From: Bacillus sp. FJAT-25509
Lineage (GTDB): Bacteria > Bacillota > Bacilli > Bacillales > Bacillaceae_G
Assembly: GCF_001420605.1 (NCBI RefSeq)
Contig: NZ_LJIZ01000005.1
Coordinates: forward strand, 32,415 to 96,414
Direction of reading: 5' to 3'
Length of the DNA stretch: 64,000 bases
The notes under the pieces were generated by a model. That model was given only the letters and a program-made list of their open reading frames with translations, had not been told where the DNA came from and searched no databases. A program made the position numbers and the translations under genes. Positions 55,153 through 64,000 of the stretch are shown piece after piece. The first letter of the stretch is position 1. The number at the start of each line of letters is the position of its first letter.

Positions 55153-56487
55153 ATGAGTTACTTTACTAATATTAACAAAATTAAATTCGAAGGTCCTAAA
55201 TCAAAAAATCCATTTTCATTTAAATATTATGATCCTCAAAGAATAGTTAACGGCCAAAAAATGGAGGATTTACTTCGTTTTTCAGTTGCTTACTGGCATA
55301 CATTTACTGCAGATGGTTCAGATCCATTTGGAGCAGGTACAATGCAACGTCCTTGGAACCATTTAACGGGAATGGATCTTGCTAAAGCACGTGTAGAAGC
55401 ATCATTTGAGTTTTATGAAAAGTTAGATGTACCTTTCTTCTGTTTCCATGATTCAGATGTTGCCCCTGAAGGAAATACATTAGGTGAAACTTATAAAAAC
55501 CTAGATGTAATTGTAGAAATGATAAAAGAATATATGAAAACAAGTAAAACAAAATTACTTTGGAATACGGCAAATATGTTTACTCATCCTCGTTATGTAA
55601 ATGGAGCCGCTACTTCTAATAACGCTGACGTATTTGCCTATTCAGCTGCAAAAGTGAAAAAAGGCTTAGAAATTGCAAAAGAGCTCGGTGCAATTAACTA
55701 TGTATTCTGGGGTGGACGCGAAGGTTATGACACGCTTATGAATACAGATATGAAGCTGGAGCAAGACAATCTTGCGCGTTTCTTCCATATGGCTGTAGAT
55801 TATGCAAAAGAAATCGGATTCGATGGTCAGTTCTTAATCGAACCAAAACCAAAAGAACCAACGAAGCATCAATATGACTTTGATGTGGCAACTGGACTAG
55901 CTTTCTTACAAGCTAATGGTTTAGAGAAACAGTTTAAATTTAATATTGAAGCGAATCATGCAACACTTGCTGGTCATACATTTGAGCATGAATTACGCGT
56001 TGCTCGAATTAACGGAATGCTTGGTTCAGTTGATGCAAACCAAGGTGATAAGTTAATTGGTTGGGATACAGATGAGTTCCCTACAGATCTTTATTCTACT
56101 ACATTAGCAATGTATGAAATCTTAAAAAATGGTGGCTTAGGAAAAGGCGGCCTGAACTTTGATGCAAAAGTAAGAAGAGGATCATTTGATGTAGAAGATT
56201 TATTCCATGCACATATAGCTGGAATGGATAGCTTTGCAATTGGTACATTAGTAGCTAATAAACTAATTGAAGATAAAGTATTTGAAAGCTTTATTGAAGA
56301 TCGTTATAGCAGCTTTACTTATGGTATTGGCAAAGAAATCGTAGAGAATAAAGCAAGTTTCCATACACTTGAAGCATATGCGTTAAATTTAGGTGATATC
56401 CAAAATAAATCTGGTCGTGAAGAACGTCTTAAATCAGTGCTAAACCAATATTTATTAGAAGCGATTTCTGAATTCGCAACAGTTTAA
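55153..56487 (+). CDS. xylA: Xylose isomerase
   Basis: 444 aa, class II xylose isomerase converting D-xylose to D-xylulose with two divalent metals. Visible: [19 protein letters not shown], the active-site [13 protein letters not shown] (His99, Asp102), [36 protein letters not shown] (class II signature), [15 protein letters not shown] with metal Glu, [18 protein letters not shown] and [16 protein letters not shown] precedes ATG 55153. A strong hairpin between xylA and xylB may shift expression toward XylA. Confidence 0.97.
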   Translation: MSYFTNINKIKFEGPKSKNPFSFKYYDPQRIVNGQKMEDLLRFSVAYWHTFTADGSDPFGAGTMQRPWNHLTGMDLAKARVEASFEFYEKLDVPFFCFHDSDVAPEGNTLGETYKNLDVIVEMIKEYMKTSKTKLLWNTANMFTHPRYVNGAATSNNADVFAYSAAKVKKGLEIAKELGAINYVFWGGREGYDTLMNTDMKLEQDNLARFFHMAVDYAKEIGFDGQFLIEPKPKEPTKHQYDFDVATGLAFLQANGLEKQFKFNIEANHATLAGHTFEHELRVARINGMLGSVDANQGDKLIGWDTDEFPTDLYSTTLAMYEILKNGGLGKGGLNFDAKVRRGSFDVEDLFHAHIAGMDSFAIGTLVANKLIEDKVFESFIEDRYSSFTYGIGKEIVENKASFHTLEAYALNLGDIQNKSGREERLKSVLNQYLLEAISEFATV

Positions 56488-56503
56488 AAATCTTTTGACC
56501 ATA

Positions 56504-56541
56504 AAATGTGCTGGGAAAATCATTATTTCCAGCACATTTTT
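56504..56541 (+). terminator. Hairpin between xylA and xylB
   Basis: Stem AAATGTGCTGGGAAA / TTTCCAGCACATTT with a short loop, then TTCTC. Probably a partial terminator, with xylB expressed by read-through or its own promoter. Confidence 0.75.
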
Positions 56542-56581
56542 CTCATACGATACGATCAAAAACAATAAAAGGATGATTGTT

Positions 56582-58081
56582 ATGAAATATGTAGTAGGTA
56601 TTGATTTAGGTACAAGTTCCGTAAAAATTTTGTTAGTTAATCAGTCTGGTGAGGTATGCCATGAAGTATCTCGTTCCTATCCATTAATACAAGAGAAATC
56701 AGGGTATAGTGAACAAAATCCAGAAGAATGGGTTGAAAAAACAATCGATGGTCTTGCCGAACTAGTTAGAGACTTTAATGGTCATCAAAATGATATACAA
56801 GGGATTAGTTTCTCGGGACAAATGCATGGTCTAGTGCTTATGAATAAAGAAAATGAAAGCCTTCGTAATGCAATTTTATGGAATGACACAAGAACGACTA
56901 AGCAATGTGAGTTTATTAATGAAAAAGTGGGTAAAGAACGTTTACTTGATATAACGAAAAATCCAGCACTTGAAGGCTTTACTTTACCAAAGCTTTTATG
57001 GGTAAAAGAATTTGAACCAGAGATCTATCATCAGGCAGCGGTATTTTTATTACCTAAAGACTATCTTCGTTATCGTCTGACTGGAGAAATTCATACTGAA
57101 TTCTCGGATGCTGCTGGAACATTGCTTTTAAACGTAAAAGAAAAGCGGTGGAGTGAAGAATTATGTACAAAACTCGATATTCCTTTCCATCTTTGCCCAC
57201 CAATTATCGAGTCTCAGATTTGCGTTGGAACAATTACAAAAGAGGTTTCTGATTTGACCGGACTTAGTCGTGAAGTGAAAGTATTTGCAGGCGGAGCCGA
57301 TAATGCATGTGGCGCAATTGGCTCAGGTATTTTAAAAGAAGGCAATACGCTTTGTAGTATTGGTACCTCAGGGGTTGTCCTTTCTTATGAAGAGCATGGT
57401 GAACACGACTTTAAAGGTAAAGTTCATTATTTTAACCATAGTAAAAAAGATGCTTTCTATTCAATGGGTGTAACGCTAGCCGCAGGATATTCACTAAGCT
57501 GGTTTAAAGATACTTTTGCTGAGAGTGTGAATTTCAAACAACTATTAGAGGATGTTGATCACGTTTCAATTGGATCGAATGGTTTAATATTTACTCCGTA
57601 TTTGGTTGGTGAAAGAACGCCACATGCGGATTCAGTTATTAGAGGATGTTTTATTGGTATGGATGCAGCACATAAGAGAAGTGATTTTGCGAGAGCCGTT
57701 ATGGAAGGTATTACTTTTTCATTGAACGAGTCAATTGAGATTTTCCGAAATAACGGTAAAAAAATTGATTCGATTATTTCAATTGGTGGCGGTGCAAAAA
57801 ATCCTATATGGCTTCAAATGCAAGCAGATATTTTTAATGCAACAATTATTAAGCTTTCAAGCGAGCAAGGTCCAGGGATGGGTGCGGCGATGCTTGCTGC
57901 TTATGGATGTAATTGGTTCGAATCATTAGAGGTTTGTGCAGAGGAGTTCATAAAGCCAATCACTTCATATAAACCAGTTAGTGAGAACGTTAAACAATAT
58001 GAAAAGCTTTATTCAATTTATAAGCAAGTTTATTCCAACACGAAGGAATTAAATAAAATGTTATCTGAATTTAGAAAGTAG
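56582..58081 (+). CDS. xylB: Xylulokinase
   Basis: 499 aa FGGY-family kinase phosphorylating D-xylulose to xylulose-5-phosphate for the pentose phosphate pathway. Phosphate-1 motif YVVGIDLGTSSVKILLVN, the XylB-specific ISFSGQMHGLVLMN, AILWNDTRT, AGGADNACGAIGSG (catalytic Asp), LCSIGTSGVVLSY and IISIGGGAKNPIWLQMQADIF. I start at ATG 56582 (AAAGGATG 7 bases upstream); the open frame extends back to 56495 but would run through the upstream hairpin. Confidence 0.96.
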   Translation: MKYVVGIDLGTSSVKILLVNQSGEVCHEVSRSYPLIQEKSGYSEQNPEEWVEKTIDGLAELVRDFNGHQNDIQGISFSGQMHGLVLMNKENESLRNAILWNDTRTTKQCEFINEKVGKERLLDITKNPALEGFTLPKLLWVKEFEPEIYHQAAVFLLPKDYLRYRLTGEIHTEFSDAAGTLLLNVKEKRWSEELCTKLDIPFHLCPPIIESQICVGTITKEVSDLTGLSREVKVFAGGADNACGAIGSGILKEGNTLCSIGTSGVVLSYEEHGEHDFKGKVHYFNHSKKDAFYSMGVTLAAGYSLSWFKDTFAESVNFKQLLEDVDHVSIGSNGLIFTPYLVGERTPHADSVIRGCFIGMDAAHKRSDFARAVMEGITFSLNESIEIFRNNGKKIDSIISIGGGAKNPIWLQMQADIFNATIIKLSSEQGPGMGAAMLAAYGCNWFESLEVCAEEFIKPITSYKPVSENVKQYEKLYSIYKQVYSNTKELNKMLSEFRK

Positions 58082-58120
58082 TAAAAGACGGTATAAATAG
58101 CACTAGAGGGGGAGTTTTAC

Positions 58121-59104
58121 TTGAATTATCGAGAACTTGGTAATACAGGTTTAATGATTAGTGAGGTTAGTTTTGGAACTTGGGCAATTGGTGGAGCATG
58201 GGGAAAAACAAATGATACTGAAGCTTTAAAATCCTTACAACAGGCAATCGATCAAGGTGTGAATTTTTTTGATACTGCAGATGTTTATGGTGACGGTCAT
58301 AGCGAAGAACTATTGGCTAAAGCCACAAAAGGACTTGAAGACAAAATTTATATCGGAACAAAGTTTTGTCGAAAAGGTGATATTCATTCACCGGAAAATT
58401 ACTCATATGAGGCAGTTAAGTCTTATTGCGAGGATAGTCTAAAACGCTTAAATCGAGATGTGATTGATTTATATCAAGTACATTGCCCAGCAACTGAAAT
58501 TTTAAAGGATGGACATGTATTTAATGTACTTGACCGTTTAAAAAGTGAAGGGAAAATCCGCCATTACGGGGTTAGCGTTGAAACGGTTGAAGAAGGAATG
58601 ATTTGTTTAGAGAACCCCAATGTGAAAAGCTTACAGGTTATCTTTAATATTTTTAGACAAAAGCCATTAGAAGTATTACTTCCGGAAGCTTATAAGCGTG
58701 GGGTTGGAATTCTTGTAAGATTACCGCTAGCAAGTGGACTCTTGTCTGGAAAGTATAAGGCTGATCATATTTTTGAAGAAGATGATCACCGAAACTTTAA
58801 TGAAAATGGAGCGGCCTTTAATATCGGAGAGACATTTGCAGGCTTGGGCTTTAAAAAAGGAGTAGAATTGGCAAATCGGATTAACTGGATTGCTGAAGGA
58901 AGGTCATCAATGGCAAGTGCAGCACTTAGATGGATTTTAGATCAAAAGGAAATTACATGTGTCATTCCGGGATTTAGAAACCAAAGTCAAGTGAATGCCA
59001 ATTTAGATGCAATGAATATACAATCTTTTTCGAAAGCTGAATTAGATCAATTAGAGCTTTTCTACCAAAAGAATGTTTCTGACTTTATCAAAGGTGCTTA
59101 CTAA
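58121..59104 (+). CDS. Aldo/keto reductase
   Basis: 327 aa NADPH-linked TIM-barrel oxidoreductase. Tetrad region NFFDTADVYGDGHSEELL (Asp51, Tyr56), GTKFCRK (Lys), IDLYQVHCP (His), and C-terminal MASAALRWILDQKEITCVIPGFRNQSQV for cofactor binding. Within the xylose operon it may reduce a pentose or related aldehyde, for example xylose to xylitol; the actual substrate is unknown. TTG start at 58121 with GAGGGGGAG upstream; 39 bases after xylB. Confidence 0.85.
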   Translation: MNYRELGNTGLMISEVSFGTWAIGGAWGKTNDTEALKSLQQAIDQGVNFFDTADVYGDGHSEELLAKATKGLEDKIYIGTKFCRKGDIHSPENYSYEAVKSYCEDSLKRLNRDVIDLYQVHCPATEILKDGHVFNVLDRLKSEGKIRHYGVSVETVEEGMICLENPNVKSLQVIFNIFRQKPLEVLLPEAYKRGVGILVRLPLASGLLSGKYKADHIFEEDDHRNFNENGAAFNIGETFAGLGFKKGVELANRINWIAEGRSSMASAALRWILDQKEITCVIPGFRNQSQVNANLDAMNIQSFSKAELDQLELFYQKNVSDFIKGAY

Positions 59105-59150
59105 AAAAGTAAAGTATTGAACTATATAGATGCATATGGAGGAGTTTAAA

Positions 59151-60755
59151 ATGGCTAAAATTAGTAATCCAATTTTGCCGGGATTTAATCCGGATCCAAG
59201 TATTTGCCGAGTAGGGGAAGATTATTATATTGCAGTTTCAACTTTTGAATGGTTTCCAGGAGTAGGAATCTATCACTCAAAGGATTTAAAGAATTGGCGT
59301 TTTGCATCAAGACCTTTGAATCGTTTAAGTCAATTAAACATGATAGGTAATCCAGATTCGGGCGGAATATGGGCTCCTGCATTATCTTATCGCGACGGAA
59401 AGTTTTGGTTAATTTACACTGATGTAAAGGTAGTCGAAGGTCAATGGAAAGATTGTCACAACTACCTCGCAACATGTGAATCGATTGACGGAGAATGGTC
59501 GGATCCAATTTACTTAAATAGTACCGGATTTGATCCTTCACTATTCCACGATGAGGATGGAAAAAAATATTTAGTTAATATGGTTTGGGATCATCGCGTA
59601 GGAAATCATCATTTTTATGGCATTTCACTACAAGAATACAGTGTAGAAGAACAGAAACTGATCGGAAAAGCAGAGGTTATCTTTAAAGGAACCGATATTA
59701 AACTGACGGAAGCACCTCATTTATATAAAATGAATGGTTACTATTACTTACTAACGGCAGAAGGCGGTACGAAATATGATCACCAAGCTACAATTGCTAG
59801 GTCAAAACAGTTAAAGGGCCCATATGAAGTACACCCAGAAAATCCGTTAATTTCGTCATTCCATGCACCAAGAATTCCACTTCAAAAAGCAGGACATGCA
59901 TCCATTGTTCAAACGCATACAGATGAATGGTTCCTAGTACATTTAACAGGAAGACCATTGCCAAGAGAAGGTCAACCGTTGTTAGATCCAAGAGGTTTCT
60001 GTCCTTTAGGAAGAGAAACGGCTATACAAAGGCTTGAGTGGAAAAATGATTGGCCGTATGTCGTTGGAGGGAACAGTCCTTCACTGGAAATAGAGGGACC
60101 AAAAATAGATGAAGTGAAATGGGAAAGTGATTACCCTGTGATGGATGACTTTAACTCAGAAATCTTAAACCCTCACTTTCAAAACTTGAGAATTCCATTA
60201 GGAGAGAATATCGTTTCACTAAAAGACAATCCAGGGCATCTACGTCTTTACGGAAGAGAATCCCTAACATCTAAGTTTACTCAGTCATTTATAGCAAGAC
60301 GTTGGCAACATTTTAACTTTACTGCAGAAACAAAAGTAGCATTTAATCCGAATACATTCCATCAATCTGCTGGTTTAGTAAATTATTACAACACTCAAAA
60401 CTGGACTTCATGTCAAATTACTTGGAATGAAGAAAAGGGCAGAATTCTTGAATTAGTAACATGTGATAATTTTAAGTTCGATCAACCTCTTCAAGGAAAA
60501 GAAATTATCATTCCAGAACAAGTTGGATATGTGTATCTTCGAGTAGATGTGAAAACAAATGTGTACGAGTACTCTTACTCATTCGATGGAGAAGAATGGA
60601 CAGCAATACCTGTAACACTTAATTCATATAAACTGTCTGATGATTATATTCAAGGCGGCGGATTCTTTACAGGTGCATTCGTTGGAATGCAATGTCAGGA
60701 TACGACTGGTCAAGGGCTTCATGCGGATTTCGATTATTTTATTTATAAGAGATAA
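59151..60755 (+). CDS. Intracellular GH43 beta-xylosidase
   Basis: 534 aa. Five-bladed propeller GH43 domain (1-325) followed by the C-terminal beta-sandwich (about 340-534) typical of GH43_11 xylosidases. With ATG 59151 (GGAGGAG upstream) the predicted catalytic residues are Asp15 (GFNPDPS), Asp128 (TGFDPSLF) and Glu187 (TEAPHLY), the same numbers as in the characterised Geobacillus enzyme XynB3. No signal peptide, so it hydrolyses imported xylo-oligosaccharides to xylose inside the cell, feeding XylA and XylB. Last gene of the operon. Confidence 0.93.
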   Translation: MAKISNPILPGFNPDPSICRVGEDYYIAVSTFEWFPGVGIYHSKDLKNWRFASRPLNRLSQLNMIGNPDSGGIWAPALSYRDGKFWLIYTDVKVVEGQWKDCHNYLATCESIDGEWSDPIYLNSTGFDPSLFHDEDGKKYLVNMVWDHRVGNHHFYGISLQEYSVEEQKLIGKAEVIFKGTDIKLTEAPHLYKMNGYYYLLTAEGGTKYDHQATIARSKQLKGPYEVHPENPLISSFHAPRIPLQKAGHASIVQTHTDEWFLVHLTGRPLPREGQPLLDPRGFCPLGRETAIQRLEWKNDWPYVVGGNSPSLEIEGPKIDEVKWESDYPVMDDFNSEILNPHFQNLRIPLGENIVSLKDNPGHLRLYGRESLTSKFTQSFIARRWQHFNFTAETKVAFNPNTFHQSAGLVNYYNTQNWTSCQITWNEEKGRILELVTCDNFKFDQPLQGKEIIIPEQVGYVYLRVDVKTNVYEYSYSFDGEEWTAIPVTLNSYKLSDDYIQGGGFFTGAFVGMQCQDTTGQGLHADFDYFIYKR

Positions 60756-60760
60756 TAAGA

Positions 60761-60807
60761 AATGTCCCTGAAGGTTATTTTAACTAATCTTAGGGACATT
60801 TTCTTTT
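60761..60807 (+). terminator. Intrinsic terminator of the xylose operon
   Basis: Outer stem AATGTCCCT / AGGGACATT, with an inner AAGGTTA ... TAACTAATCTT pairing, and a TTTTCTTTT tail. Confidence 0.85.
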
Positions 60808-61251
60808 GTATGTTACTTAAAATTATTAATACTAAATGGATAGTAAAGTTTTTATTAATAGTAAATTCTTACGGCTTCATCGTCTAAGTGCATTAAACGT
60901 AGTTGCTTTGAAAGATAATTTTTTACTTCGATGGTTAAATAGAATATTTTTGTCCTTTTTCAGGGCTAAGCTGCTATAACAGGTCTTATAGAATGTTAAA
61001 ATAGAAAACGGACATTATGAATATTTATTAATGATTAAATTATTACTTTTTGGATGAATGGTTTTAAATGTTAATATGTTTGAGCAAATTTGATCATTCC
61101 AATAACACTAGCAATATTTTTTTCGGATGTTAAAAATTTAATGAGCTATTTTTAGAAAAAAATTCAGTTGGTAAGTTAATTTATAAGGTTGTTTTTCAAC
61201 AACGTAAAAAAGTTCAACCATAACAACGGTTGAACTTTTTTAATTTCTTTC
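60808..61251. other. AT-rich intergenic region
   Basis: About 440 bp with no coding signal that I can support. It ends in a perfect hairpin AAAAAAGTTCAACC / GGTTGAACTTTTTT (61206-61241) that serves as terminator for the minus-strand exporter gene and is symmetrical enough to work both ways. Confidence 0.6.
61206..61243. terminator. Bidirectional terminator of the DHA2 exporter gene
   Basis: Perfect 14-bp stem with the loop ATAACAAC; A6 on one side and T6 on the other. Confidence 0.88.
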
Positions 61252-62787
61252 TTAGTTCTCTGCTAACTTTTTCTTAAAGTTATTACTAGTATTAGTATTT
61301 TCTTTCACTACAGGTTCCTCTGCAGCTGTTGAACGTTTGATAAAGAATGCAAGAACTAGTGCTACTGCGGCAACGAATACCGTGACATAAAATGAGAAGT
61401 TAATTCCTTCTAACATTGCCTTCATTGAGATCTCTTGCTTAATTTGAGCAAGCATTTCAGGTGTAGGTTTACTAGTCACATGCTTCATCGCTTCAGCAGC
61501 AAGCTCTTTAGCTTTTGATTCAGTACGATTCGACATTACTGTTACGAGTAAAGCTGTACCAATCGCACCAGATACTTGCTGTAAAGTATTATTCATCGCA
61601 GTACCATGTGGATAGAATCGTCTTGGTAATTGATTTAACCCATTTGTCGATACTGGCATCATAACCATCGACATACCGAACATACGTAATGAGTATAAAA
61701 TGATAATATGCGTATAAGTTGTATCCATTGTTAACTTACTTAAGAAATACGTAGTAACAGTCATAATCGCTAAACCAGTTACTGCAAGTATTCTTCCGCC
61801 AATTTTATCAAATAATTTACCCGTAATTGGCGACATAATTGCCATTAATAAAGCACCTGGTAACAGCATTAAGCCTGCATCAAATGGTTTAATGCCTCGA
61901 AGCGTTTGAGTATAAATCGGTAAAAGCATCATTGCTGAGAACATAGCCATTGTAACTACAATTGAAATCGCTGATGATAAAGCAAACATAGGGTAGCGAT
62001 AAATTCTAAAGTTTAACATTGGCGTATCAAGTTTTAATTGACGTACGATAAATAGTACTAATGAAATAACGCCTACAATTAATGTAACGTAAGCTTCTGG
62101 ACTATCCCATCCTTTTGTTCCGGCAGTACTAAAACCGTACAATAATCCACCAAAACCTATACTTGATAAAAGAACAGAGAAAAGGTCGATCGTACTATTT
62201 GATTTCTCTTTTTTATCTTTAAGTAAGAAAAAGCCAATAATTAAAATCGTCAATGCAATCGGTGAAACAACATGGAAAAGCATTCTCCAGTCATAATGTT
62301 CAATAATCCACCCAGATAACGTTGGTCCGATCGCTGGTGCACCCATCATTACTAAACCAAAGAAGCCCATTGCAGTTCCTCGTTTTTCAACAGGGAAGCT
62401 AGTTAGCATAACATTCATTAATAATGGCATTAAAATAGCCGAACCAGAAGCTTGAATCATACGGCCCGCTAATAATAAAGGAAATACATGTGCAAATCCT
62501 GCTGTTAAAGTACCGATATTAAATAAAAGTAGTGCAGTTATAAATAAATGTCTAACAGAATATTTTTGGATCAAAAAAGCAGTAGTCGGAATTAAAATTC
62601 CATTAACTAGCATATATCCAGTTGAAAGCCATTGAACAGTCGAAGGCTCAACGTCCAAATCCTTCATAATAGAAGGTAAAGCAATATTAAGTAAAGTATT
62701 GTTTAAGAACGCAATAAAAGCCCCAATCATTAGGATTGTAATAATCCCATATGGTGGGCGAACCGATTTATTCATGGAATGATCCAT
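61252..62787 (-). CDS. DHA2-family (EmrB/QacA type) MFS drug exporter
   Basis: 511 aa with 14 predicted membrane helices, the DHA2 layout (EmrB/LmrB/QacA). Visible: FIAFLNNTLLNIALPSIMKDL, VQWLSTGYMLVNGILIPTTAFLI, GRMIQASGSAILMPLLMNVM, MGFFGLVMMGAPAIGPTLSGWIIEHYDWR (motif C) and the C-terminal AVALVLAFFIKRS. I start at ATG 62787 with AAAGGAGGGG 6 bases upstream; the seven extra residues of the longer frame overlap that site. Divergent from a TetR-family gene, a classical drug-efflux/repressor pair. Substrate unknown. Confidence 0.9.
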   Translation of the reverse strand: MDHSMNKSVRPPYGIITILMIGAFIAFLNNTLLNIALPSIMKDLDVEPSTVQWLSTGYMLVNGILIPTTAFLIQKYSVRHLFITALLLFNIGTLTAGFAHVFPLLLAGRMIQASGSAILMPLLMNVMLTSFPVEKRGTAMGFFGLVMMGAPAIGPTLSGWIIEHYDWRMLFHVVSPIALTILIIGFFLLKDKKEKSNSTIDLFSVLLSSIGFGGLLYGFSTAGTKGWDSPEAYVTLIVGVISLVLFIVRQLKLDTPMLNFRIYRYPMFALSSAISIVVTMAMFSAMMLLPIYTQTLRGIKPFDAGLMLLPGALLMAIMSPITGKLFDKIGGRILAVTGLAIMTVTTYFLSKLTMDTTYTHIIILYSLRMFGMSMVMMPVSTNGLNQLPRRFYPHGTAMNNTLQQVSGAIGTALLVTVMSNRTESKAKELAAEAMKHVTSKPTPEMLAQIKQEISMKAMLEGINFSFYVTVFVAAVALVLAFFIKRSTAAEEPVVKENTNTSNNFKKKLAEN

Positions 62788-62998
62788 GATTTCCCCTCCT
62801 TTGTACATCTAGTTCAATTTTTTGAACTGTGTTTCCATCTTCTATATAAGATAATATGATATACCATTCATTCATTAGATGCAATTATAATAACCATTAG
62901 AAATCTTTAATAAACTAATCAGATATTTACTAGTTAAAAATGTTAAAATAATGTACTATGTTTTTTAAGCAGTAATTAACTAGAACCAAGGTGATTAT
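62788..62998. promoter_or_regulatory. Divergent promoter region with palindromic operators
   Basis: A perfect palindrome AGTTCAA-TTTT-TTGAACT lies at 62811-62828, between the exporter ribosome site and its promoter, a good candidate operator for the TetR protein. A second inverted pair CTAGTTAA (near 62929) / TTAACTAG (near 62977) lies close to the tetR start. Confidence 0.5.
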
Positions 62999-63889
62999 AT
63001 GAATGATCGTAAACAGCATGTTGTAAAAATAGCTCATGAATTGTTTATTGAAAAAGGATTTCAAGCAACGTCAATTCAAGACATATTAGACTGTAGCGGT
63101 ATATCTAAAGGTACATTTTATAATTATTTTTCGTCAAAAAGTGATTTAGTAGTCGCATTATTTAATATGATTTATAAAAAACTTGAGCATGAAAGAAATG
63201 AGTTGTTGATCGGACAGAGCCCTTCGAATATTGAAATTTTCATTAAACAAATAACTTTATTAATGGAGGCAAATAGAGATAATAAACTAATTTCTCTATT
63301 TGAAGAAGTAATTTATATAAATGACTTAGATATTAAACAGTTCATAAGAGAAGGTAATTTTAAGACATTAAATTGGGTGTATACACGTTTTTTAGACATT
63401 TTTGGCAGTGAGAAGAAAGACTTTTTATTAGATAGTGCCATTATGTTTTTAGGAATAATACACCATAATGTGAGATACTATGACCTCGCCAAAGATATGA
63501 ATATTAGTATGGATCATGTTGTCCGATATAGTGTAAAACGTATGATTAAGATTGTTGAGGATGTTGAGGAATCTGGTGAGCAATTATTCAATTTAGGGCT
63601 ATTAGATAAATGGTTACCAGTAAGAAAGACCGAAGAAAATCTTCAACAAAAGCTTTGTAGTATTATTTGTACAATGAAAAAATCAGCATTAAATAGTAAT
63701 GAACAGCAAAAGTACAATGAGTTACTAGATTTTTTACAAAATGAATTATTGCAGTCAAAAACACCGCGAAAATATTTAATTGAGAGTGCTCTAGTATCCT
63801 TAAACGAAGGGAAAAAGTTACTAGGAGAAAAAGAACTACAAAGGCTGAATGAACTGATCGACATTAATTTTATTCAACATGTTAAATAA
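62999..63889 (+). CDS. TetR/AcrR-family transcriptional repressor
   Basis: 296 aa. N-terminal helix-turn-helix (about 8-52): IAHELFIEKGFQATSIQDIL and ISKGTFYNYFSSKSDLVVALF, classic TetR pattern. The C-terminal ligand domain is longer than usual (about 240 residues; typical TetR proteins are about 200 in total) and has extra helices (EENLQQKLCSIICTMKKSA; KYNELLDFLQNELL). By divergence it should regulate the DHA2 exporter and itself. ATG 62999 with AAGGTGA upstream. Confidence 0.88.
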   Translation: MNDRKQHVVKIAHELFIEKGFQATSIQDILDCSGISKGTFYNYFSSKSDLVVALFNMIYKKLEHERNELLIGQSPSNIEIFIKQITLLMEANRDNKLISLFEEVIYINDLDIKQFIREGNFKTLNWVYTRFLDIFGSEKKDFLLDSAIMFLGIIHHNVRYYDLAKDMNISMDHVVRYSVKRMIKIVEDVEESGEQLFNLGLLDKWLPVRKTEENLQQKLCSIICTMKKSALNSNEQQKYNELLDFLQNELLQSKTPRKYLIESALVSLNEGKKLLGEKELQRLNELIDINFIQHVK

Positions 63890-63925
63890 CCTATTTAATG
63901 AAAGAAAACCATCCTTTAGCAATTT

Positions 63926-64000
63926 GAAGTGCACCCCAAATGTTAGACACGACTAACATTTGGAGGTGCATTTTTTATGACTAAATTTACTACTGAACAT
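63926..64000 (+). mobile_element. Left end of an IS3-family-like element (cut by window edge)
   Basis: The end begins near TGAAGTGCACCCCAAATG, contains the hairpin AAATGTTAG-ACACGA-CTAACATTT, then GGAGGTG and a reading frame. Terminal sequences of this TGCACCCCAAATGTTAGAC kind are familiar from IS3-family (IS150-group) elements of Bacillaceae. The right end is outside the window, so neither the inverted repeat nor the target duplication can be verified. Confidence 0.6.
63977..64000 (+). CDS. Start of putative IS3-type transposase OrfA (partial)
   Basis: ATG 63977 with GGAGGTG 8 bases upstream; only MTKFTTEH is visible before the window ends. Small OrfA proteins of IS3 elements commonly begin with a similar charged short N-terminus. 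Assignment rests mainly on the surrounding IS end. Confidence 0.5.

Overview
The window looks like about 64 kb of a low-GC Gram-positive chromosome from the family Bacillaceae (Bacillus in the broad sense). Support: the walK-walH-walI-walJ block followed by yyzF and rlmH, Shine-Dalgarno sequences of the AGGAGG type, many TTG/GTG starts, strong intrinsic terminators, purine riboswitch control and Bacillus-type lipoprotein ABC importers. No rRNA, tRNA, CRISPR or complete phage is visible. The species cannot be fixed from the sequence alone. The first and last genes are cut by the window edges.

Layout. 1-4.8 kb: the oriC-proximal WalRK operon tail (walK partial, walH, walI, walJ), then yyzF and rlmH, with a dense DnaA-box cluster across yyzF and the rlmH leader. 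4.8-5.8 kb: a small accessory segment bounded by two imperfect copies of the rlmH 3' end, reminiscent of an SCC attachment scar. 5.9-12.2 kb: a secreted lamin-tail/nuclease, a VanRS-like two-component system and a membrane-anchored protein with BNR-like repeats. 12.6-20.7 kb: one 8-kb gene for a giant secreted subtilisin-family protease with dockerin-like, Trp-centred and InlB-type repeats; its last repeat is frameshifted. 21.3-22.9 kb: mqo, behind periodic 32-bp repeats and a structured leader.

23-33.7 kb: a complete amino-sugar catabolic locus, most simply N-acetylgalactosamine or a GalNAc glycoside: ABC importer (binding protein plus two permeases, no ATPase), Gfo/Idh/MocA enzyme, GntR/HutC regulator, AgaS isomerase, tagatose-bisphosphate aldolase, PfkB kinase, ROK kinase and AgaA/NagA deacetylase. 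Operator-like sites occur in front of three of its units. 34-41.5 kb: helD, a DrrAB-type ABC exporter, a tandem guanine plus ykkC/PRPP-type riboswitch controlling a xanthine permease, and a lone O-antigen-ligase-like protein. 41.9-44.2 kb: murQ-murP for MurNAc recycling, with an RpiR-type palindrome. 44.3-47.3 kb: an orphan Gfo/Idh oxidoreductase and an acyl-CoA ligase with a good cre site.

47.6-60.8 kb: a xylose/xylo-oligosaccharide locus: YesMN-type two-component system, ABC importer without ATPase, DUF624 protein, aldose epimerase, XylA, XylB, aldo/keto reductase and GH43 beta-xylosidase. 61.2-63.9 kb: a DHA2-type multidrug exporter divergent from its probable TetR regulator. The right edge enters the left end of an IS3-like element.

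The two sugar loci share a design: both importers lack an ATPase (a shared MsmX-type ATPase elsewhere is likely), and both have an RNA hairpin directly after the binding-protein gene that should favour its expression over the permeases.
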